Assembly: GCA_964035545.1 (NCBI GenBank)
Contig: OZ037766.1
Location: 12,595,722 to 12,659,721 of the forward strand
Source of the DNA: Bugula neritina
Lineage: Eukaryota > Bryozoa > Gymnolaemata > Cheilostomatida > Bugulidae
Direction: 5' to 3'
Length of the DNA: 64,000 nucleotides
Both the position numbers and the translations under genes were made by a program. Below the pieces are notes generated by a model. The model was not told where the DNA came from. It searched no databases and saw only the letters and a program-made list of their open reading frames with translations. This document shows, piece by piece, positions 37,100-51,100 of the stretch (position 1 is its first letter; each line of letters starts with the position of its first letter).

Positions 37100-37850
37100 A
37101 CTATTTTTGCTAAGGCTAATGCTAATACTAATAGTAATAGTGATAGAGTGTTTTAAATTTTGAATTATCAAATATTGCAACTATTACTATTAGTATTACT
37201 ATAAGACATAAGTATAACAATTACAATAACATTAATTATCAGATTTCAATTAAATTCACTTTTAGTTCTGTATCATCAATACATTATCATTATGATTATA
37301 TTTATTATTAGTATTAGTACTACTATCAGTCTGAGTTATTTAGTCTTACATTATGACTATCATTATGATTATTAATTTTTTTATGAATAGGCAATAACTA
37401 TCAGTATAACTTAAACTACAAGTATTACTATTAGTATTAGTATTAGTATTACTATTACTCACTATTAGTAATAGTATAACTGTAACTATAAGTATAACTA
37501 TAAGTATAAGTATAACTATAAGTAAAATGTTCTTTTCCTATTCCGTATTCGTATTGAATAATGATAATTATATTGAATGTCCAATGAGTATGACAATCAT
37601 TCTGATTCACATTGATTTTGAAGCAAATTCAATGAAAATTACAATGTCAATTGAATTTGAAGGAAAATAATTTACTTTTACTTTTAGCTTTAGTTTATAT
37701 TCACTATTACTATTACTATTAGTATTAGTATCACTATTAGTATTACTATTAGTATTACTTATTACTTATTAGTATTAGTATTAAGTATTAGTATTACTAT
37801 TAGTATTACTATTAGTACAAGTATTAGTATTACATTGATGATTGAATAAT
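37100..37850. repeat. Degenerate (ACTATTAGT)n and (AACTATAAGT)n arrays
   Basis: Three blocks (about 37110-37210, 37310-37530, 37700-37840) of ACTATTAGTATT and AACTATAAGTAT motifs, separated by drifting AATGA/ATTCA-rich sequence. It is similar in make-up to 26336-26640 and 45690-45910. Confidence 0.8.
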
Positions 37851-38332
37851 AACATCGCACTAAAAGTCAAAGTAAAATTTAAATACTTTTTTTGTTGATA
37901 TGTTTATAAAGCCAGAAAGACCTGGAAGGTCAACTATCACATGTATCAATGTGGAAAAATATTCTTCTCAAGAAGCACCTAGAACTTTATGATTAAGATT
38001 AACATCTTCCGCAACTTGCATAAGCATTGCGAGGTGCAGAGAAAAATAATCATTACAAGAGATCAAGGGTCAACATACTCTCGCGATAAATCCGGTAAAC
38101 GCACGGGATCAAACTGATAGGTGTCGTATATCTAGGTCAGTGTGGTATATATAGCACTCTGGATCTAGGTATAATGTTATAAGGACCAAACCAATGAACC
38201 AATAAGTTTAATGGACCAAACCAACATAATAATTATTATCTTAGAAAATTAACGTGAATGTCGCGCTCAAACAGGCTCTCAAACCTGTTTGCTGCAACCT
38301 CTATATTATAATGAAAGATGCTTTCACGAGTT

Positions 38333-38575
38333 GCCCATTATGATTATTTGCTTGCTCCACTTTGCAAAGAAAATTTTTTGTTGTAAACAGCACCGAGTTG
38401 GGGGTGACTGAGTGCAGTAGTTAGCGGTTCTTGTGTTTGGTGTTTCTATAAACCCCTCCCTCCCCTCCAAACTCAAGAACTTTGAACTACTGCACTCAAT
38501 CACCCCTAACTTGGAGCTGCTTATAGAGGAAGTCTTGCAAAGCATGTTTTTGACCAATAATGAGTGACCAAAACC
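38333..38575. repeat. Long imperfect palindrome (foldback element candidate)
   Basis: The left arm, GAGTTGGGGGTGACTGAGTG then CAGTAGTT (from about 38395), is mirrored by the reverse complement of the right arm CACTCAATCACCCCTAACTT (about 38493-38512). Pairing continues inward (GGTTCTTG with CAAGAACT) to a C-rich loop near 38450-38465, and outward through CTTTGCAA (38380 region) matching TTGCAAAG (38536 region). The total span is about 240 bp. A MITE or foldback transposon is likely; I could not fix terminal repeats or a target duplication. Confidence 0.75.
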
Positions 38576-39643
38576 GATTGAACTGCAGCATATAGTTGGG
38601 AGTTGTACCATTTCTGTGTGAAGGAGCAACTCTATTTTATAAATGCTGAAAATAAATGCATCACATAATTAATTATCTAGCGAAGTCAGAAATTGTTGTG
38701 CCTTTAGCATAATTTGTATACCTATGCTCCATCAATCTTCTAAATACCAACAAGTTTGCTTCGTAGAAGCTTTATGTTATTGAATTAATTAAATGCATTA
38801 TAGATCTATGGTGGCATTATGGGTATAGCAAATGGCATGCCTAGAGAATTTGCTATAGCTGATGTATATAATTTAGTGTGTGTGATAAGTATTAATTAAG
38901 CTAGACAAAATATTTGGGTAACAATACTTAATATATAAAGAAAAGTAGCTCATGTCTTTTTGAAGTTAAACCAACATTCTTTATTTAAATTCTCTATCAA
39001 GTGTTAATTTGTGTTTCTAGATTTTCACTATTAATTCTAAGATTTAGGTTTTTGGTTTTTATAATTCTTCAGCCATCTAGTTTTATCATATTATTGCAAC
39101 ATAAATTGAAATACTGTAAAATGTGACATATGTAATACCAATTATACTACAGAATTGTTAGAATATCAAAATACAACAAAAAATGTAATGCACTGTTTTG
39201 ATTTTATTAGAGAGGTAATTTTATAATTAAAATCAAATAGCTTGTTTCGGCTCAAAAACAATTTTAATAAAATATTAAAATAATACTAATAGCGCACCAA
39301 AACTATATACAATCAGAAAGATATAAAGCTTAAAATATCAAAATTGCAATATTTCAATAAGATTATAAACTATACATCCAATATTAAAAGAATAGCCAAA
39401 CTTCCTAAAGCTCTTCATTTATATAATTCACCATAAAACAAGAGTTTATTCAAAAATAAACAAAACTGTTTACTTTGAAGTAAATTTAAATTCTTGCCAA
39501 CATCAAAATCGTAATTTATTGTTATCTCCTTAACATTGACCTACTTCTATGTTTTGAACTGGCTGCATTTGAAACTGAGATTAAAACCAGTGATGAAGAG
39601 CCGTGGCTCTAGCATCCATTATAAAACAACCATAAACTTATTT

Positions 39644-42600
39644 TTACTTTGACTCTGGAGGTAGGTTTCTTTTTTGTCGAAGAGCAACATCCCAGCTCTT
39701 CACCATGTCTGTTTTGAACACATCTGCAACAAAAATGTCCATATAATTGCATATACATTATAAAGTGAAGACTATTCTACACAATCACAAACTGAAATTA
39801 AAATATTTATTAAAAGGAATTCATGATCTTAGGTGATGAAGTAGAAGATATACAGATTATATTACTTAATCATGTTTGGAACATATTTTAAAATTGAAGA
39901 ATATCAAGTTATGTAGCAAATAATTTGACATGTTTAGCCAAAATTGTGGCGGCAGGTGTAAAGTTGCAGCTTTTTAAAACATTAGTCCTTGCATATATTT
40001 ATATTATGAGAAGTTGTTTGCTCATGAACTAAAGCAATCAAATCATACTCCATTGCCAAACCATAGATTCAAACCTCAGCCAAAATCATTTCCCTGCATC
40101 TACGTGAAAATGTTCATGTCTGACATTAACTAAATTAAAATCATTGTTATAAATTAGTAAACTTCAACACTTTTCTCAAACTGGTTTAAAATCCATCAGC
40201 TCAAGTTTACACCCTCAAATCTTAAAAGAATTAGGCATGCGAATTGAAAGGTCACTTTAATTTACAAATGCAACATACAAATATTAGAAAATGCTAAATC
40301 AAGTATACAAAAATTATGAATTGTCAAGTATTATATGATTTTTTATTTCAAGTTCACTAGAAATATTAAATTAAATGGTTTGGTCAATTTGCCTCACTGC
40401 TGCCTTGTTCACTAGTAGGGCATACATGACCATACGCCATGCCTTTCATCAATTGGCTCCTTAATATTTTACATCAAAACAACAGGTAATGAGATGTTCC
40501 AAAATTTCAAAGCAATTACAAGGATTACTACACTAACGTACCAAATCTGAGAGCAGCTAATCAAAACCCAGTATGAATACACTCAACCAGCTTTAATTTA
40601 ATTCGTTATTGAATGATCATCAATTAAATAGAGTGTTCCTAGTCTGTGTAGTGAAGTGCGACAAAAACCTTTTTGGATTAAAATAAACTTTGCACTGTAA
40701 GTAAAAATAACTAAATTTACACAATTTACTTCGACAAAAACCCTCCTTACAAAGGAAACTATAAACCATACTGAATTTCTATACATAAAGTCAAAAAGTG
40801 TACTTTTTAAAACTAGATAAAGAATTTATAATAATTTGCAGCGTGCTTAGTAAACATTTCCCCAGCCCTAACATAGGATGAGACACTGTAATAGCAACAG
40901 TAGTTACTGCTCATCTTTAAATCCTGCTACAACTTTTTTTCGAAAACTGAAATAAATTGAAAACATGATGACTAAAATTTCTTTCTCTTCCAATAATTTT
41001 TGCCTTTTAAGGTTTGACTATAAAAATAATGACTTATAGAGTTTGACATTAATTACTAGAAAAATCTGTTATTGTACGAAATTATGTAACAAGACGCTAT
41101 TAGACCCCAAGTGATTTACTTTTTGTGCTGTTGAAAAACTCTTCCAAGCCTCGATGGCCAATTTTCTGCTGCTCCTGCTCATATTCATAGGCCTGTAAGA
41201 CCATGTCAAACTTGTCAAAGTCTTTAACCAGTCTTGCAACTTCTGTAGTACCATCTTCATACTCCTATAGCAATAGAACAGGTTGATGTGAGAAATATAC
41301 TAAGTGCAGCATCAAACAGGTAGGTAATTGGCTGTAGTGAGCCAACATAAATGTGAACAATTAGTTATAGTGGTAAATAGCTAATTATATTTTCAATTGA
41401 CCAATGCTATTAATCTACAGAGCAGAATCAAAGTCACAGCAAGTCCCTTCATTAGCAAACTAAAAAAATTCCAGTCAAATAATTTAGCGAATTTGAATTG
41501 TTACACATTACATAAAAGTAATAGAAATTCGTGGGTAATTACATAAATTTCACAGCTGAAATGAGATTTATAAATTTATTACTTCAAGATTTACATCAAA
41601 TCATTTTAACACCAATATTTAGCTACATCCAATAAATAAAAGTAGTTATAATAAAATTAAGATAACTGCCCTAATGTTGGTTACACATCATGGAATTAAA
41701 ACAGTCAACAAACAACAACAAGTAAATAGTATCAACAATAGAATTGATTGCTAAAATTATTATTAACACACATTTTCAATCAAATTACCAAAATTTAAAC
41801 TTATAGGACTTTCTGAGTTAGCCAAGTTGTTGCTGTGACTTGCTGAAACTTCAAAGACTCACATTAACATTTTCAAGTCAAGTTGAGCCAAGTCAATTAG
41901 TTGAGCAAGTCAAGTCGAAATTGACTTCAGTGAAAGAATTTAAAGTAATCAACTCAGCAAGTATCTAAACCAGCGAGACTTGGACTCACACCTTTAATGC
42001 AATCTCATTTAATTATAATACCATGAAGTCATGATTTTAGTATTTTATTCCATAGGTTAGAGTTTATACAACTCTAAATTTCCATTTGTGGTTTTTAAGG
42101 TTTTTAAGTTTTGAAGTCATTACTGAATGAGTGTGTATTACAAATATATTTTTGTCCTACGATTTTACAACTGACCTATTAGGGAACAATACAAAAGCAA
42201 TCTGAAAACGAACCTGAAATAGTTTTATAAATTTAGTGCAAGCAAACATTGTCTACTTTCCCACTTTAGACGTACAATATGTAGCATATTAGCTATACAA
42301 ACCTGCCACAAACTATGAATTTCATCTGCAATAGCTTGATCAGGTATACTTTTTGTCATTTCCGATAACCCAGCCTGCATTATATCAATAAAAGATATTC
42401 TGAATATCTAGCATAGCTTCACATTGTAAGAGCAAACATTATAAACCATCATAACAAACCTGTTAACAATAAATAGAGAAAAGGTATTTAACCTAATTTC
42501 ACATTCGTTTTCAATTAGTATATTAGGACATCCCTGAGTAAAAAAGTTGAAGATTTGAACCCTAAAATATATTGAAAAATGTTATTAAGGAAAAACTGCT

Positions 42601-43881
42601 TGGGCAGTTTAACTTTTAAATAAGAAAACATAAAATTTGAAAACGAACACAAAACTTAGCACTTCAAGCATGGTCCGGATAGAATACGTAATGTATGTAC
42701 TAATGAACCATGAGAGACAAAAATAATGGATAACAAGCCACTTGGGGTTTAGAATGATTGCTATAAACATTATTTGTTTTCAATATGCCATATCCCTGCT
42801 AGCAAATAATAGAAGTTATCTTACCTTTTCCATGTTGAATTTATCAACCTGAGATACACCACAGGATGGAGTGATGTCACCGACAATTGCCTCCGCCATG
42901 TCATGTACAAGTGCCATTTTTATAACCCTGAAAACAAGCATTTCAATAGCTAAACACAAAAAAGGCTACTTAATAGACATGTAAATGCCATTCAAAACTT
43001 GAAAATCAAGCATTGGAAATGGCTAAAACTTGGAACTATTTAAACTACAGAAAAGTAATATTTCATATATTTGTTTAGTTTGGGTTTAATTTTTGCAGAA
43101 AAATTAAAATTAAAGCAAGTCATTTTCACAAAAATAACAGTAAACTTTGGGAATGAATAATACCAACCTATTTTTGTCAATGGTAGAATCTTGAGGAATT
43201 AGCATTCCCATTATTGACATACGATACATGTGTGATGCAACACACTCAGGCTCGTTGACCTCATTTTTAACCCAGCCAGTCCGCTTCAGGTGCTGCAAAA
43301 TAAGGTTGCGTTGATTAAGACTCATTTAGACTTCAGTAGCTCTGGAATACCACCTTGCGAGTAAAATTTTTTTATCACACACCAGATTAACAGCACAACA
43401 GCGTTCATTGTTCATCTTGAACGATAAATTCAAATCATGTTGCATCAATATTTTTTCTAGTTACGCCAGCAGTTGGCGAGTAATTAATGTTATCTAATAA
43501 AAAATCAATTTCACATTCCATGCCATACTTGTACTATTAGCAAATAGCCCATTTTACTAGCATAATTTTACTAAATTTAGGAACATAATTTAACCAAATT
43601 TACCAGAATACTAAATACAAATTTGCTAATCACTTTTTTAATAATCTGAATCGATTCATAAGATAGTTATTACTTTAAACTGCAGTGTGGACAGGAAAAA
43701 AAGCTGAGTGCTTTTGGCTTAACATAGTTCTACAAAGAGTTTTGTTTAATGAGCATAAATATTAACTTTTCTTAAGGGTCTCATGTTTGAAGATACTTCA
43801 AAAATTCAAATGTATTAAAATTGCAAAACTTACCTTTAGTTTTCCAACCATAGTGAGAAAATGCAGTAGTGAAAGATTCAT
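39644..43881 (-). CDS. HDDC2: HD-domain 5'-deoxynucleotidase HDDC2
   Basis: Metal-dependent HD phosphohydrolase expected to dephosphorylate deoxynucleoside 5'-monophosphates. Exons: 43834-43881, 43168-43292, 42825-42927, 42303-42374, 41120-41264, 39644-39723. All are GT-AG and phase-consistent, giving 190 residues against 204 in human. Landmarks: [16 protein letters not shown], then [19 protein letters not shown] with [11 protein letters not shown] (first metal His), [13 protein letters not shown] (HD motif), [16 protein letters not shown], and [18 protein letters not shown] (final Asp), then [20 protein letters not shown]. Human HDDC2 has the same order (PRTGWV, SDHMYRMAVM, LVHDMAECIVGD, LWEEYET, QLDQCEMILQASEYE). 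Exon 5 is read in a different frame from the long open frame seen there. A TTTATT at 39515 (AATAAA on minus) could be the poly(A) signal. Confidence 0.95.
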
Positions 43882-44530
43882 CTTTCTACAATCAAATTAA
43901 GCAGTGACGAAGTTTTTCATCTAACTTAAAGAATATGCAAGATTATACTCTTACTTCAAGGAAGCATAGAGAGCAAATGATATATAAAAATGAAAACTGC
44001 AATCTACATCCTTAACGCAGCCAAATAATTACAAAATGAACAAATGATTTAAACTGTGACATTTAAAAGTTTACAGCAACACACTTAGAACTGCTAATGT
44101 GCCTTAACAAACATCAATTATAAATTAATGACAAGTATTAGTATCACTGTAACTTATTGCACAAAGTTTGACCAGCACTGATAAAGCTACAGATTTTAGT
44201 TATGAGATGCTTCAACAGGTACCATTATTATGTCCTAAAAGTATTTTGAAAATTAAAAATAAAAAGCCTGAAACAAACTTGATGAAAATTTTTTTATGCA
44301 GCTTATGATATAGTTCTAACCATGTTGCTAACATGAGTTAAAGGCTTCAATACCAGCTAAATTTTTTGAATAGTAACTGAATGTTGTCAGGTTTAGTAAT
44401 AAATTTTAATACTAATTCGCAATGCTTGTAAAGGATAAAAATTTATCAACATTGGCACTAGTGCTGATAGTAAAATGTGTTAATACTGCACATATTATGC
44501 AACCCAAAAGAGTTGGGAAAAGTAAAAAGT
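43882..44530. other. 5' flank of HDDC2
   Basis: AT-rich; nothing coding seen. Presumed to hold the HDDC2 promoter, with the tRNA gene at its far end. Confidence 0.4.
44524..44528 (-). terminator. Pol III terminator of tRNA-Asp
   Basis: Five T residues on the minus strand, three bases after the discriminator base. Confidence 0.8.
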
Positions 44531-44602
44531 CTCCGTGACGGGGAATCGAACCCCGGTCTCCCGCGTGACAGGCGGGGATACTTACCACTATACTATCACG
44601 GA
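44531..44602 (-). tRNA. tRNA-Asp-GTC: tRNA-Asp (anticodon GTC)
   Basis: 72 nt on the minus strand. The acceptor stem TCCGTGA pairs with TCACGGA, and the discriminator base is G, the known aspartate identity base. Box A region TAGTATAGTGGTAAGTATC, anticodon arm CCCGCCTGTCACGCGGG with GTC in the loop, box B GGTTCGATTCC. No intron. A T5 stretch on the minus strand just downstream (plus A-run at 44524-44528) is a normal RNA polymerase III terminator. The arms are intact, so the gene looks functional. Confidence 0.97.
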
Positions 44603-45265
44603 CAAGTGATAAACAAACCGAAAAATCTGTTTAATAATCAGTGTAATTATAATCCTGTTGGTGGACTAACGATTTTGTTAGTGGTTATACGATGCTAGGT
44701 TGCTACCATTACATTTCTTAAAGATTAGTTTTAACTATTACAACTAATACTATTACCATGTATTATAATAAATAATAAGTATAGCCATAAAACTTAAAAT
44801 CATATTTATAACAATAATCATAATCATAATGATGGTGATCATAATGATGATAGTTGATACCCAATTAATATTATTGATACTAAATTTAAAATTTTAAGTC
44901 TCAAAGACTAAGAGTAAGAGTAAGACTAAGACCGAAGGCCGAGGCGAAGCCGAAGTCAACGTGAAACTCAATGCCAATGGGCATAGCGATGATCTTCCAC
45001 AGTGATTGGATATTAATTGTTAATTATAAAGCTAAAAAGGTTTATTAGTTGATACTTGATACTGAATTATAGTGTCGATTTGATTTTATACCAATTGTAG
45101 ATAGTAACTGAATGGTAACCGACTAATTAAACGTTGCTCGTATAAAGTGTTGGAATGTCGCAAAATAGTTACATCGTCGATACGTAGTTGTTTTCTATCA
45201 CATCAGTCAGGTCATCATAATAAAAGTCTGTGTGTGCTTTTCGGACTAATAATAATTATTTCAAC
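44603..45265. other. Region between tRNA-Asp and MRPS28
   Basis: Mosaic of drifting short motifs: ATAATCATAATGATG (about 44810-44855), AAGAGTAAGACTAAG and CCGAAGGCCGAGGCGAAGCC (about 44905-44960). No gene recognised; the MRPS28 promoter must lie near the right end. Confidence 0.5.
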
Positions 45266-48102
45266 ATGTCAGCGGTTCATTTACTCAAGTGGCAGTACTT
45301 TGCAAAAGCAACTTTATTGCAACCCAAATATGTAAAATCAGCACTGCCAGTAATTTACAAACTAAATATATCATTGCAAAGTTATCTGTGCACTGATGCT
45401 AACAATCAGGGTCTGTCTAATGAACTCCATGGTTTTATAAAAGCTCAAGAAACTCTCTCAGATTTGATCAACAAGAAAGATGTAAAACGAGATCACCAAC
45501 CAGAGATTCAAAATGAAAAAGAAGCAATAAGGGATAAAAATGGGCAATCGCTACCGGCTCTAAAGGTGATTTGATAATTTGAAATTATTTCGGCTATTAA
45601 AATAATGTTAATTCAAATTGGGAATGTGTCTTTATCATATTTGATATTGATATTCATTTATTCAATTCATTACCCTAAACTCTAAAGGCTAAAAGTAAAT
45701 CATTGTCTAAATCATGATGATCATGATGATGATGTTCATGTTAATTTTCCTATAGCATTATGATTATGTTATTATTAATGTAATTATGATCAAGTTAAAC
45801 TTGAAGTATAAGATTAAGTAAGCTTCTAAAAGTAAAACTAAATTAAAATATAACTATAAGTATAACTTATAACTATAAGTATATGGTTAAGTATAACTAT
45901 CACTATGTTAATATTTCATATTTTTTATTTAATATTGATATAAATATTTATAATAATAATTTACGTTATATAAATATATCATGCAGTTGTGTTTGAAACT
46001 GGTGAAATAATTTTATGGTTTGAATAATTCTATTTGAATTTAATAATATTAATTGATGTTCATGTTGGTAATACAATTACAATTGCATTTAAACTAACAA
46101 GTTTAAAGAAAAATAATTGTATATTGGAGTTAAAATCTAACTTTAAGTGTCATTCACTTATTTAGCAGCTCGAAAGATGAGCACATAGCAGCAGTGCTTA
46201 GCAAGCTAATAATGTTAATCTGAATAAATCAATATAATTAGATTTAATATTTAAATGAATATGAATATCAGCTGTATTTTGATTATGTTATAAATCTATA
46301 TACTACAGCAGGCTTTATTTTTCTATACACCAACCTGTTTAGCACTGTGTAAAAAAGCTGACTATTGAAAAACATATTGTTATAAGGTTTGACCCTTTGA
46401 CTCCGCTAGTGGCGTGTTCTTCATCAATATGGAAGAGCATTCATCATTGTTCTACTATAAAGGAACATTGTCTTGCTTTGAACTGTAGTGGCTGTGACAG
46501 CACAGATACTGTGTGGCAGAGATGCACAGATGCAGGATGGCAACTCAATTTATTGCTTATTGCTAACAGTCCATATTTTCATATAACACTGTAACCTATA
46601 AAAGTACAAAGAATCTTGTTAAATTCACACTCATCAATACAGCTATTGCTTACAGAACTTTTACTTAATGTAGTTAGAAACAAAAAGTAATATAGTACTC
46701 ACAATTATTTTAGCAATAAAGTTATTTGCATCTTCTAACAAAAGAAAAACTGATAGAGAAATGAGTACAGCCAATTTCCCTTCTTCGGTTCCTGAGCTGC
46801 ACTAACTCATAACACAACAAAAAAGCTAACAGTCAAAAGGCTATTGCCAAAGGCTTTCACAAAAAGTTTTCATCAAAATATTTCACTGAAAGCTCTGACC
46901 AAAAAGCTCCTGTAACAGTAGCTTGCGATAATATGTTGATAGTTCTAGTCATGGATTCCCAATTGTAGTTTGGCGCAAGCTTATAAAGCTAGAACACATC
47001 ATCACTGGTTTTTAAAAGTTCAACTCTTGGTCACAAATAAAAACATAAAATTAGTATCATAATATGGCAAGTTAGGTTTTGAATGCTTATTTTTAAAATT
47101 GCAATTTTACTTTACATAATTTTAGTATTGTAGAAGAAATATATTTTTAAACACAGCAATATTATGAAATTTTACTTCATGTTCTTAAGACTTATAACCA
47201 GTTGCTGCTTCTGGTACATAAGTAGAGTCTTTGCTCATTTACCACTGAACACACTACTAGGCGGGAGAGGTGCAAGGGTTGAGTTTTATCTTTATTTGTA
47301 ACATTCAAGAACCTTTGTCAACCATGCTCTTGCAATCAACCTTTCCAATCAACTGTGAAACCACACTCGGCCTTAAAACTTTTATTAAACAATATTAACT
47401 ATATAGTACGTGACCAAATGACAACAATACAAAAAAACATACATGTAAATACAAGAAATATCTTTATTTACCTTGAAGCTACAACAATATAAATTATCTC
47501 AAAAGGACAAAACTTGAATATAAAATAACTACCTTGCCAGTCTATGCTTAGTAGATGTCTTACTGATTAATAACTAATCAGTGTAGGTATTCACCATCTG
47601 CTCGTTAAATGGGGAGAAATTTTGCATAACTATGTGTTTGTATAAATAGCTTAAAATAAAGAGTGTTTTTTTATGCAGCAGCTTAATATCTATCAGTACT
47701 TTGGGGAGTAGCCTGTTATATAGATAAGTTTAAGCTGAGCCATTCTAGTTTTATAATTAGATTAAGATATATGAATGGGTAGGGGACCGGCTATAAACTC
47801 TGACCCAGATGAAGTGTAGTCTGTAAGCCCAGTCCAGTGCAAAAAACTATACAAATATTATTGGTTAAATGGTAAAGCTGTAACGGTTTTATTTTAAACC
47901 CATGTGAAACTTTTAAGACTGAGACTATTCTGTTTTAAAAACCTGTAAAAATTTTAATAGTCAGGTATGCTAGCTATGAGCACTACTATTACTGCTATTC
48001 CTAGTACTACTAGTGATGCTAATGCTAGTAATACAACTACCGCTACTACAACTACTATTGCTGCTACTACTGCTGCTACTACTGCTACTGCTACTGCTAC
48101 TG

Positions 48103-48148
<46 letters not shown>

Positions 48149-51100
48149 AGAATTAATCCTTAAGTATTAAATTTAACAGTTTGATCTTCTCCTGAAGAAA
48201 TATTCTACAAAATGATTGCCCTAACTGTACAAGGTATCTATAGTGATGAAGAACAAGTCAGTAGAACTTTTATTTTTGTTTAACTGAATTTCTGCTAAAA
48301 AATTGTTCAATAATCTTCTTTATTTTATTTGTCTTGTAGTTGTCTACTCTCTAGAACAAATATTTAGTAGCTATATAGGTTCAATTAACATTCAAATGTT
48401 TAGTAAGCATTAAAGTTTTCAGGTTGTTATTCCAAAGCGATCGAGCATAATTTGGTGGTTGTGTACTCTTGTGAGAAAAGTCACAAATTTAATTTGCGTT
48501 TTAGTTATCAGGTTATTTACAACTTGAAAAACTTACCTAAAATTTCAATAAAATAATGCTGAGCTAAGTAGTGTAAATCAATTCCTTTGTATTTTCCCAT
48601 TTAATTTTCTTTCTTTGATTGTGTATAATGATCATTAAAATACACTGAAATACACAAAAAGTGTGGAACTATTGAATATTGAACTGTCTAATATTGTGAT
48701 TGTAAAGAATTATGTCACAAATCTTATCAATGTTGAATCCTTACAAATCTTATCAATGTTGAATCCTTACAAATCTTAACAATGTTGAATCCTTACAAAT
48801 CTTATCAATGTTGAATCCTTACAATCCTTATCAATGTTGAATCCTTACAAATCTTATCAATGTTGAATCCTTACAAATCTTAACAATGTTGAATCCTTAC
48901 AAATCTTAACAATGTTGAATCCTTACAAATCTTATCAATGTTGAATCCTTACAAATCTTATCAATGTTGAATCCTTACAATCCTTATCAATGTTGAATCC
49001 TTACAAATCTTATCAATGTTGAATCCTTACAAATCTTAACAATGTTGAATCCTTACAAATCTTAACAATGCTGAATCCTTACAAATCTTATCAATGTTGA
49101 ATCCTTACAAATCTTATCAATGTTGAATCCTTACAAATCTTAACAATGTTGAATCCTTACAAATCTTAACAATGTTGAATCCTTACAAATCTTATCAATG
49201 TTGAATCCTTACAAATCTTAACAATGCTGTCCAAATTATGTCCATTTCTCCATTTAGATTGCACCCCTGAAAAGGCCTGATTTACATGTAATCTAAGCTA
49301 ATATCTATTATTTATTGAATTATTGACGTCTTCAATAAGTAAATGTCTTGCTAAGGTTAAAAGCAGTTGGCACCCCCATATCCCTTCTAATATTAAATTA
49401 GGTTTGTAGTATGAAATGCATATATGTTATTAGCAATTTCCTTTTTTACGAAAAAGTACTGTGCATTTTATTTGCTATGCTATGCTGATTACTGCCCTTT
49501 CTTACATAGATAGTCTTCTGTAGAATTGTTTAAAGAAATAAATTTGTCATTTCCGGCGAACTATTCTGAGGTTGGAACTTTTCTTCCATTTGCTAAGTCA
49601 ATTAATACTTCACACCTTCCTTTAAATTTTGTTGTCTAAGCCCTGTCATTTTTGACCACATGAGGTGTATTTAAAGCATTTTTTCCTGAGTATGATATAT
49701 GGCAGGTTTTTTAAACAAATTATATGGCTGTGGCACAGCTAGATTGGGAACTCACCTGCTGAGAAAATATGATATTAAGTTTTTTTTTCAAATATTTTAT
49801 GTTAAAAACACATTAATTATTCAGCTGTATATTTGGTAAACATATTTGGTTGGACTTTGCTACCAGCAATCAACAGAATACTGGGTACACAAGGTGTTCA
49901 CACTGTCTGAGTTGGCCACGTAACTGCCAGGAATGTTTAAGCTTCTTACACAAGAGTGGTTGTAACCACCACTAATCAGTTTTGACTGAAACTTCGGGTC
50001 TGACACCATGTGCTACTGGGCATTGACTTTCTACAGAGCTCTCATTTTAGCCTGACAAAGAGCAGAAATGGGGATAAATAGATAATTTTTTTAATGTTTT
50101 AGCAACTACAACTAATGCATTTTTGACAACCTTTTAAACTTCATAGTTTGAACTTTTGAAACCCAAAACATCCGGTTTTATTAGCCATAAACGGATATGT
50201 TTGATACCAGATTCTGGAGATTGGACCAGTCAAGGAATTGAGTGAACTGTACCCTGTTTCATTGTACTATTATCGGACATCTGTTTCTGGCACTTCAATA
50301 TATTTTTTTAGCCAGTGATATTGGGTCAATGTTCTGCAAAGGCATTATCCATTAATTGTGCATCTCTTATAATATATGGTTTTCTTTGATTGCAAAGCAG
50401 TGTTCACATCATGTGTAACAGTTGTAATGGAAAAACTTAGTTTTACAGGGTTTGGCTTGTCATGTGTAAATTTAGGTCTGCTTATTTAGTATAACACTGA
50501 AGCACTTTTTTAAAATTCTTCAACATAATATTGGGTTGATCAGCGTGTCACTTGAGTGTAATGAGTAAAAGCTTTGATGCTATGCTATAGAGAGCCACTG
50601 AAGAAGCAACGGAAGATGTTGACAGATTTAAGACATTTGCTCAACTTTATAAGGACAGTCCTACAGTGAGGCTGGGGGATTTTACTGATCAACTGGTAAT
50701 TGGGAAGATTGTGATGAGAGTGAATGACGAAATGCACATTGATTATGGAGGCAAATTCAACTGCGTGTGTAGAGTGCCTAAGACTGCTAGTAATATGAAG
50801 GAAAGGTGAGCCAACTCTTATTATTAGTATGTAACTCTAGTCTGTTGTCTCCAATTAGTTATAGTAACAAGTCCTGTGGGAGGGGGAGCTGGAACAACCT
50901 GCATTTCTTGCAATATTTAAGTCTTGACCTGCCAAACCCCCAATGTGTTAAATCGGGGAATTAATAGAATAATACCCTCCTGCTAATCAATTTGGTGTTT
51001 TCATCTTTGCTAATCACTCAACAGTCTACCTGCTGTGAAATTGTTTTTTATCTACAATTTTCATATCCTGAAGTTTTCAAGGTAGTGGTTTTTATCAACT

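Larger units (their letters stand above)
35598..39643. other. Gene-poor interval between MGST3 and HDDC2
   Basis: Holds no recognisable exon. It contains degenerate ACTATTAGTATT arrays (37100-37850) and a long imperfect palindrome (38333-38575). The 101-codon minus-strand frame at 38324-38629 lies inside the palindrome and has no recognisable domain. Confidence 0.6.
45566..50590 (+). other. MRPS28 intron 1 (5 kb), repeat-rich
   Basis: Carries ATGATGATC and AACTATAAGT drift (45710-45910), an (ACT)n tract and a 26-bp satellite. A 65-codon open frame at 46397-46594 has higher GC than its surroundings but no recognisable domain. Confidence 0.6.

Noticed and set aside
38324-38629. 101-codon minus-strand open frame
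   Set aside because: It lies inside the long palindrome, with no homology and no splice context.
41069-41260. 63-codon minus-strand frame starting [11 protein letters not shown]
   Set aside because: Wrong frame over HDDC2 exon 5; the true frame encodes [16 protein letters not shown].
46397-46594. Cys-rich 65-codon open frame in the MRPS28 intron
   Set aside because: No signal peptide, no recognisable family, and the MRPS28 exons join in phase without it.
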